NCBI GenBank assembly: GCA_964004625.1
Contig: CAXFOB010000036.1
Span: 1-7,854, forward strand
DNA length: 7,854 nucleotides
Direction of reading: 5' to 3'
Source: GCA-002697625 sp002697625
GTDB taxonomy: Bacteria > Bacteroidota > Bacteroidia > Flavobacteriales > BACL11
The number at the start of each line of letters is the position of its first letter. Within the stretch, counting starts at the first letter, position 1. Of this stretch, positions 5,178-7,854 are shown in pieces. A program made the translations under genes and the position numbers. The notes below the pieces were generated by a model. The model did no database searches and was not told the origin of the DNA. It saw only the letters and a program-made list of their open reading frames with translations.

Positions 5178-5193
5178 TTTGTTTTATTTTATG

Positions 5194-5201
5194 CAAATAT
5201 A
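5194..5201 (-). promoter_or_regulatory. -7 promoter element of the TPR-like gene
   Basis: On the minus strand this reads TATATTTG, a perfect TAnnTTTG match 16 bases before the start codon. A TTTC 18 bases further upstream is a poor -33 candidate. The leader would be short and A-rich, as usual in this phylum, where Shine-Dalgarno sites are rare. Confidence 0.55.
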
Positions 5202-5339
5202 CTAATTTTGGTTATATAAGAAATATAAAGCATAATGAAGTAATGCAATGATGTAATATTGTTTATCTTACTATTATTAACAAAATTGGTCAGATAAGTA
5301 ATCTGTTTTTTTGATTATATTTTCTTGTAATTTTAACTC

Positions 5340-5353
5340 TTCTTTGCAAAGAA
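5340..5353. promoter_or_regulatory. Perfect 14-bp palindrome, possible operator
   Basis: TTCTTTGCAAAGAA is perfectly self-complementary and lies 29 bases before the ATG at 5383 in the 205-base divergent intergenic region. Its left half overlaps a poor -7-like box (CTTCTTTG, 5339-5346), so a dimeric regulator bound here could control the downstream gene. In AT-rich DNA a chance 14-bp palindrome is possible. Confidence 0.35.
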
Positions 5354-5382
5354 ATTAAAACATAAACTAAAAACTAACTCTT

Positions 5383-7119
5383 ATGAAACAGATCCAATTA
5401 TTTACAGTATTACTATTATCTATTTTTATTTCAGTTCATTCTTACTCACAAGGATGTTATTATGGAGCTTCAGCTACATATACTACTAATGGTGGTACTG
5501 TAGCATTTGTAAATACAAGTCAAATGTTTAGTTCAAGCTCCTGGGATTTTGGTGACGGAAATTCTTCTAATCAGCACGACCCTGTACATACTTACAGTGC
5601 TATTGGCAATTACACAGTTACATTAAATATTACATATCATTGGAATCTGGGTGTATATGGTTCGTTTTCTTGTAATCAAAGTGTTAGTGGTATAGTTACA
5701 ATTTCAACATTATCGGCTCCTCCTAATATTTTAGGTTGTACAGACCCTTCAATGTTTAATTATAATCCACAAGCTAATTTAGATGATGGTTCATGTGTTC
5801 CTTTTCAATATGGATGTACAGATCCAACAGCATCAAACTACAGTTCATGGGCTAATACAGACGATGGTTCATGTATTTATTGTCCAACTTACGCTATTAG
5901 TGTAATCACACCTGGTTGCCCTAATAATAATAATGGTATTTTAGAAGTTATCGCAACTTTAGGATCCATTCCTCACAATACTTTATATAATTGGACTGAA
6001 CAAGTTTACTTACCACCATATGGTTCACAAACAAATACTCTGTCTTTTACAGGTCCAATTGCTTCTGGTTTAGGAAATAATTTTTACTCAGTAGATATTA
6101 TTCATAATAATGGATGTCCAAACGAATATTTATCTTACCAATTTAATTCTACTTGGGGTTGTACAGATACATTAGCATCTAATTATGATGCTACAGCAAA
6201 TTGTGATGACGGATCTTGCTCTTATCCTGTAACTTGTGGGTCTGTTACAGGTATAAACATTACTGATGTTATCCACGATAGAGCTTGGTTTAATTGGGAT
6301 GATATGAATTCATCTACTTGTGATGTAGATCAAATAAGGTTCCGTTATAGAGAAGTAGGATCTAGTTCTTGGTTGACAAAAACAATGGGTGCTCCATTAG
6401 GTAACAGTACTCCATGTTTGAATACGACGAAACGAGTTATTAATTTAACTCCTTCTACTCAGTATGAGTATGACTTCAAGATTTGGTATCAAGATGGAAC
6501 TATTAACGATTGGCATTCTGGAGGTACCTTTACTACTTTGCAAGTTTGTGATAATGTTACTAATGTGATAGCAACTCCAAAAAGTTCAATTTCTACAGAG
6601 TTTTGTTGGGAAGAAATTACTCCTTATTCATTTGTTAGATTGAAGTACAGAGTTGACACTGGAGGTTCATGGGGTAACATTGGAGGAATGGGAGTAATGT
6701 CTCCACTATTATGTAAGACTAAGAATGGTTTAACACCAGGACAGACTTATAGAGCAATATGGAGAACATTCTGTAATCCAAATGGAGGTCCTTACAGATC
6801 ACCAGTATGGGATGGTCCTATTACTTGGATACAACCTACTTCAATTAGAGTTGAAGGTGGAACAGCAATCAATCACTTAGATGTTTATCCTAACCCATCA
6901 AGAGATATCTTCAATGTGTCTTTCACATCAGAGGATGTTCAAGATCTTGAAGTTAGAGTCATCAATGTAATTGGAGAAGTTGTTTACACTGAGAACTTGA
7001 ATAAGTTTATTGGTCAATACACTAAACAGGTTGATTTATCTACTTATACAAAAGGAGTTTACTTCTTAGAGATTACTACAAATAATGGAGTAATTAATAA
7101 GAAAATTATTTTGAATTAG
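5383..7119 (+). CDS. Large T9SS-secreted multidomain PKD/FN3-like protein
   Basis: The 578-residue product is modular. A signal peptide (1-23, ending SYSQ) is followed by one PKD domain (about 28-108) with the signature WDFGDGNSSNQHDPVHTYS at 54-72. Three GCTD-x(15-16)-DDGSC modules follow, at about 118-138, 144-164 and 259-279, with a beta-rich stretch (165-250) between the second and third. Two fibronectin-III-like domains come next (about 285-388 and 389-484), the first showing FRYREVGSSSWLTK and LTPSTQYEYDFKI. Residues 497-578 are a T9SS type A tail: DVYPNPSRDIFNV at 500-512, VINVIGEVVYT in the middle, then YTKGVYFLEI and KKIILN. This looks like a surface adhesin or matrix-like protein; no catalytic residues are visible. 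It is transcribed divergently from the minus-strand gene. A long inverted repeat follows its stop. Confidence 0.95.
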   Translation: MKQIQLFTVLLLSIFISVHSYSQGCYYGASATYTTNGGTVAFVNTSQMFSSSSWDFGDGNSSNQHDPVHTYSAIGNYTVTLNITYHWNLGVYGSFSCNQSVSGIVTISTLSAPPNILGCTDPSMFNYNPQANLDDGSCVPFQYGCTDPTASNYSSWANTDDGSCIYCPTYAISVITPGCPNNNNGILEVIATLGSIPHNTLYNWTEQVYLPPYGSQTNTLSFTGPIASGLGNNFYSVDIIHNNGCPNEYLSYQFNSTWGCTDTLASNYDATANCDDGSCSYPVTCGSVTGINITDVIHDRAWFNWDDMNSSTCDVDQIRFRYREVGSSSWLTKTMGAPLGNSTPCLNTTKRVINLTPSTQYEYDFKIWYQDGTINDWHSGGTFTTLQVCDNVTNVIATPKSSISTEFCWEEITPYSFVRLKYRVDTGGSWGNIGGMGVMSPLLCKTKNGLTPGQTYRAIWRTFCNPNGGPYRSPVWDGPITWIQPTSIRVEGGTAINHLDVYPNPSRDIFNVSFTSEDVQDLEVRVINVIGEVVYTENLNKFIGQYTKQVDLSTYTKGVYFLEITTNNGVINKKIILN

Positions 7120-7124
7120 ATTAT

Positions 7125-7196
7125 TTACACACCTTAATTTCTCTATTTTTATTAATTTCATAATACAATTTTTTAACAGAGAAATTATGTGTGTAA
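7125..7196. repeat. Long inverted repeat between the two PKD genes
   Basis: TTACACACCTTAATTTCTCT (7125-7144) is complementary to AGAGAAATTATGTGTGTAA (7178-7196) apart from a one-base bulge and an adjacent mismatch, with a 33-base T-rich loop. It begins six bases after one stop and ends just before the next gene's start. It may terminate the upstream transcript, be a regulatory site, or mark the left edge of an inserted segment. No T-run follows the right arm, so it is not a textbook intrinsic terminator. Confidence 0.7.
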
Positions 7197-7215
7197 GTAC
7201 TAAATGTTTAATAAA

Positions 7216-7707
7216 ATGAAAAAAATACTTTTACATACACTTTATATTTTTTTAACTATTAATTGTTACTCACAGGGTAATATAGGTTGTTGGGCAGGTT
7301 TTACTTATACCCAAAATGGCTCTACAACTATATTTACAGACAATTCTTTTGTTGCTCCTGCGAATAGTTGGGCTAATGATTACTCGTTGAGTTGGTTCTG
7401 GGACTTTGGTGATGGTAATACATCAAATTTACAAAATCCCACACATAATTATAGTAATGGAACTTATATACCATGTCTTACATTGATAATGTTTGATTCA
7501 ACAGTTATGAGTACTTGTACTTCTTCTACATGTGATACTATAATAAGTGGAAATACTACTTCTTTAATTGATTACATGCAAAATCATATTAATAAAAAGA
7601 TAATTTATACTGTAGATATTTTTGGTAGAGAAACAAAAAAAAACAACCAGCTATTTTTTTACATCTATTCTGACGGAACAGTAGAAAAGAGAATAATTAT
7701 CGAATAA
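7216..7707 (+). CDS. Short T9SS-secreted PKD-domain protein with cassette-type tail
   Basis: I choose the ATG at 7216, giving 163 residues beginning MKKILLHTLYIFLTIN and a signal peptide ending CYSQ (residue 20). An in-frame ATG at 7204 would add only MFNK and cannot be excluded. Residues about 26-112 hold one PKD domain with FWDFGDGNTSNLQNPTHNYS (61-80), clearly related to the PKD domain of the preceding gene. Residues 126-163 are the DGTVEK sorting tail (VDIFGRET, then YIYSDGTVEKRIIIE), unlike the YPNP tail of the preceding gene. The final codons enter the third long repeat. No tRNA-derived core lies upstream of this gene, so its left boundary differs from the first two cassettes. Probably a small surface or secreted binding module. 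Confidence 0.9.
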   Translation: MKKILLHTLYIFLTINCYSQGNIGCWAGFTYTQNGSTTIFTDNSFVAPANSWANDYSLSWFWDFGDGNTSNLQNPTHNYSNGTYIPCLTLIMFDSTVMSTCTSSTCDTIISGNTTSLIDYMQNHINKKIIYTVDIFGRETKKNNQLFFYIYSDGTVEKRIIIE

Positions 7708-7722
7708 ATTATTTTTAAAAGT

Positions 7723-7740
7723 AATTTTTAATCAGAAATT
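7723..7740 (+). terminator. Covarying AT hairpin after the stop codon, copy 3
   Basis: AATTTT (7723-7728) pairs with GAAATT (7735-7740) around TAATCA, with a G-T wobble as closing pair. It sits at the same place after the stop codon as in the other two copies. Terminator function is uncertain because the stem is AT-only and the T-run starts several bases later. Confidence 0.4.
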
Positions 7741-7767
7741 CCAATTAATTTTTTTAAGTTTGTTTTA

Positions 7768-7854
7768 GTTGATTGATTAGCGGTGCAAAAAGCGGAGCAA
7801 TTTTTAGTTTGTAAGTTTGCTGTAATCATGTAAATAGGGTGTAGGTTGTAATCC
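7768..7854 (+). ncRNA. Candidate small RNA, copy 3 (incomplete)
   Basis: It follows the TAAGTTTG box at 7755-7762. The long stem TGATT+AGC (7774-7781) pairs with GCT, GT bulge, AATCA (7819-7828) as in copy 1. The terminal hairpin is entered (GGGT-GTAGG, loop TTGTAAT) but its 3' arm and T-run lie beyond the window. Confidence 0.3.

Larger units (their letters stand above)
7663..7854 (+). repeat. Long conserved cassette-end repeat, copy 3 (cut by window end)
   Basis: It begins in the tail codons (GACGGAACAGTAGAAAAGA from 7672) and continues through the stop, hairpin (7723-7740), TAAGTTTG (7755-7762), the invariant block (7771-7790), the long stem (7774-7781 with 7819-7828) and the first half of the tRNA-like hairpin. 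The window ends at AATCC inside the core. The 5' arm here, AGGGTGTAGG (7836-7845 region), matches the tRNA acceptor and T-arm 5' strands better than the other copies. Confidence 0.92.

Overview
The window is strongly AT-rich DNA from a member of the Bacteroidota, most likely a marine Flavobacteriales-type bacterium. Three things point there. Five of the six protein genes encode exported proteins with a Sec signal peptide and a C-terminal type IX secretion (T9SS) sorting tail. TAnnTTTG promoter elements typical of the phylum precede several genes. The cargo domains (PKD, GCTD...DDGSC repeats, SVQQT..DGGYI propeller repeats) are characteristic of this group.

Layout: an inverted 26-base copy of a tRNA-derived core lies at the extreme left edge (1-26). 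A complete tRNA-Pro(TGG) gene follows at 180-254. Two same-strand units come next, each made of one secreted-protein gene and a long conserved 3' repeat: 302-1081 with its repeat to about 1247, and 1297-2628 with its repeat to about 2791. Then comes a 4.3 kb block with a CARDB/Ig-like secreted protein (2961-3662), a minus-strand helical-repeat cytoplasmic protein (3726-5177) and a large PKD/FN3-like secreted protein (5383-7119). Last is a short PKD protein (7216-7707) followed by a third copy of the conserved repeat, cut by the window end.

The central observation is the architecture of the repeats. Each begins inside the codons for the C-terminal DGTVEK sorting tail and runs through the stop codon and a small covarying AT hairpin. 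It then passes a perfect TAAGTTTG promoter-like box and a nearly invariant structured segment, and ends in a copy of the 3' end of the tRNA-Pro gene (T-arm, acceptor strand and trailing T-run). These tRNA-derived ends share a variant T-loop (TTGTAAT instead of TTCGAAT), so they descend from each other rather than being separate copies of this tRNA. The result looks like an array of gene cassettes accreted at the 3' end of tRNA-Pro. Each cassette carries a different secreted cargo domain between a conserved signal peptide and a conserved sorting tail plus repeat. No recombinase is encoded here, so mobility is an inference. The repeat may also encode a small RNA of about 100 nt whose terminator is the tRNA-like hairpin.

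Together the genes supply surface or secreted adhesin-like proteins. The minus-strand gene is the only one without an export signal. It and its two neighbours, which have the conventional YPNP-type sorting tail, could be an older chromosomal segment caught between cassette copies or cargo of a larger third unit.
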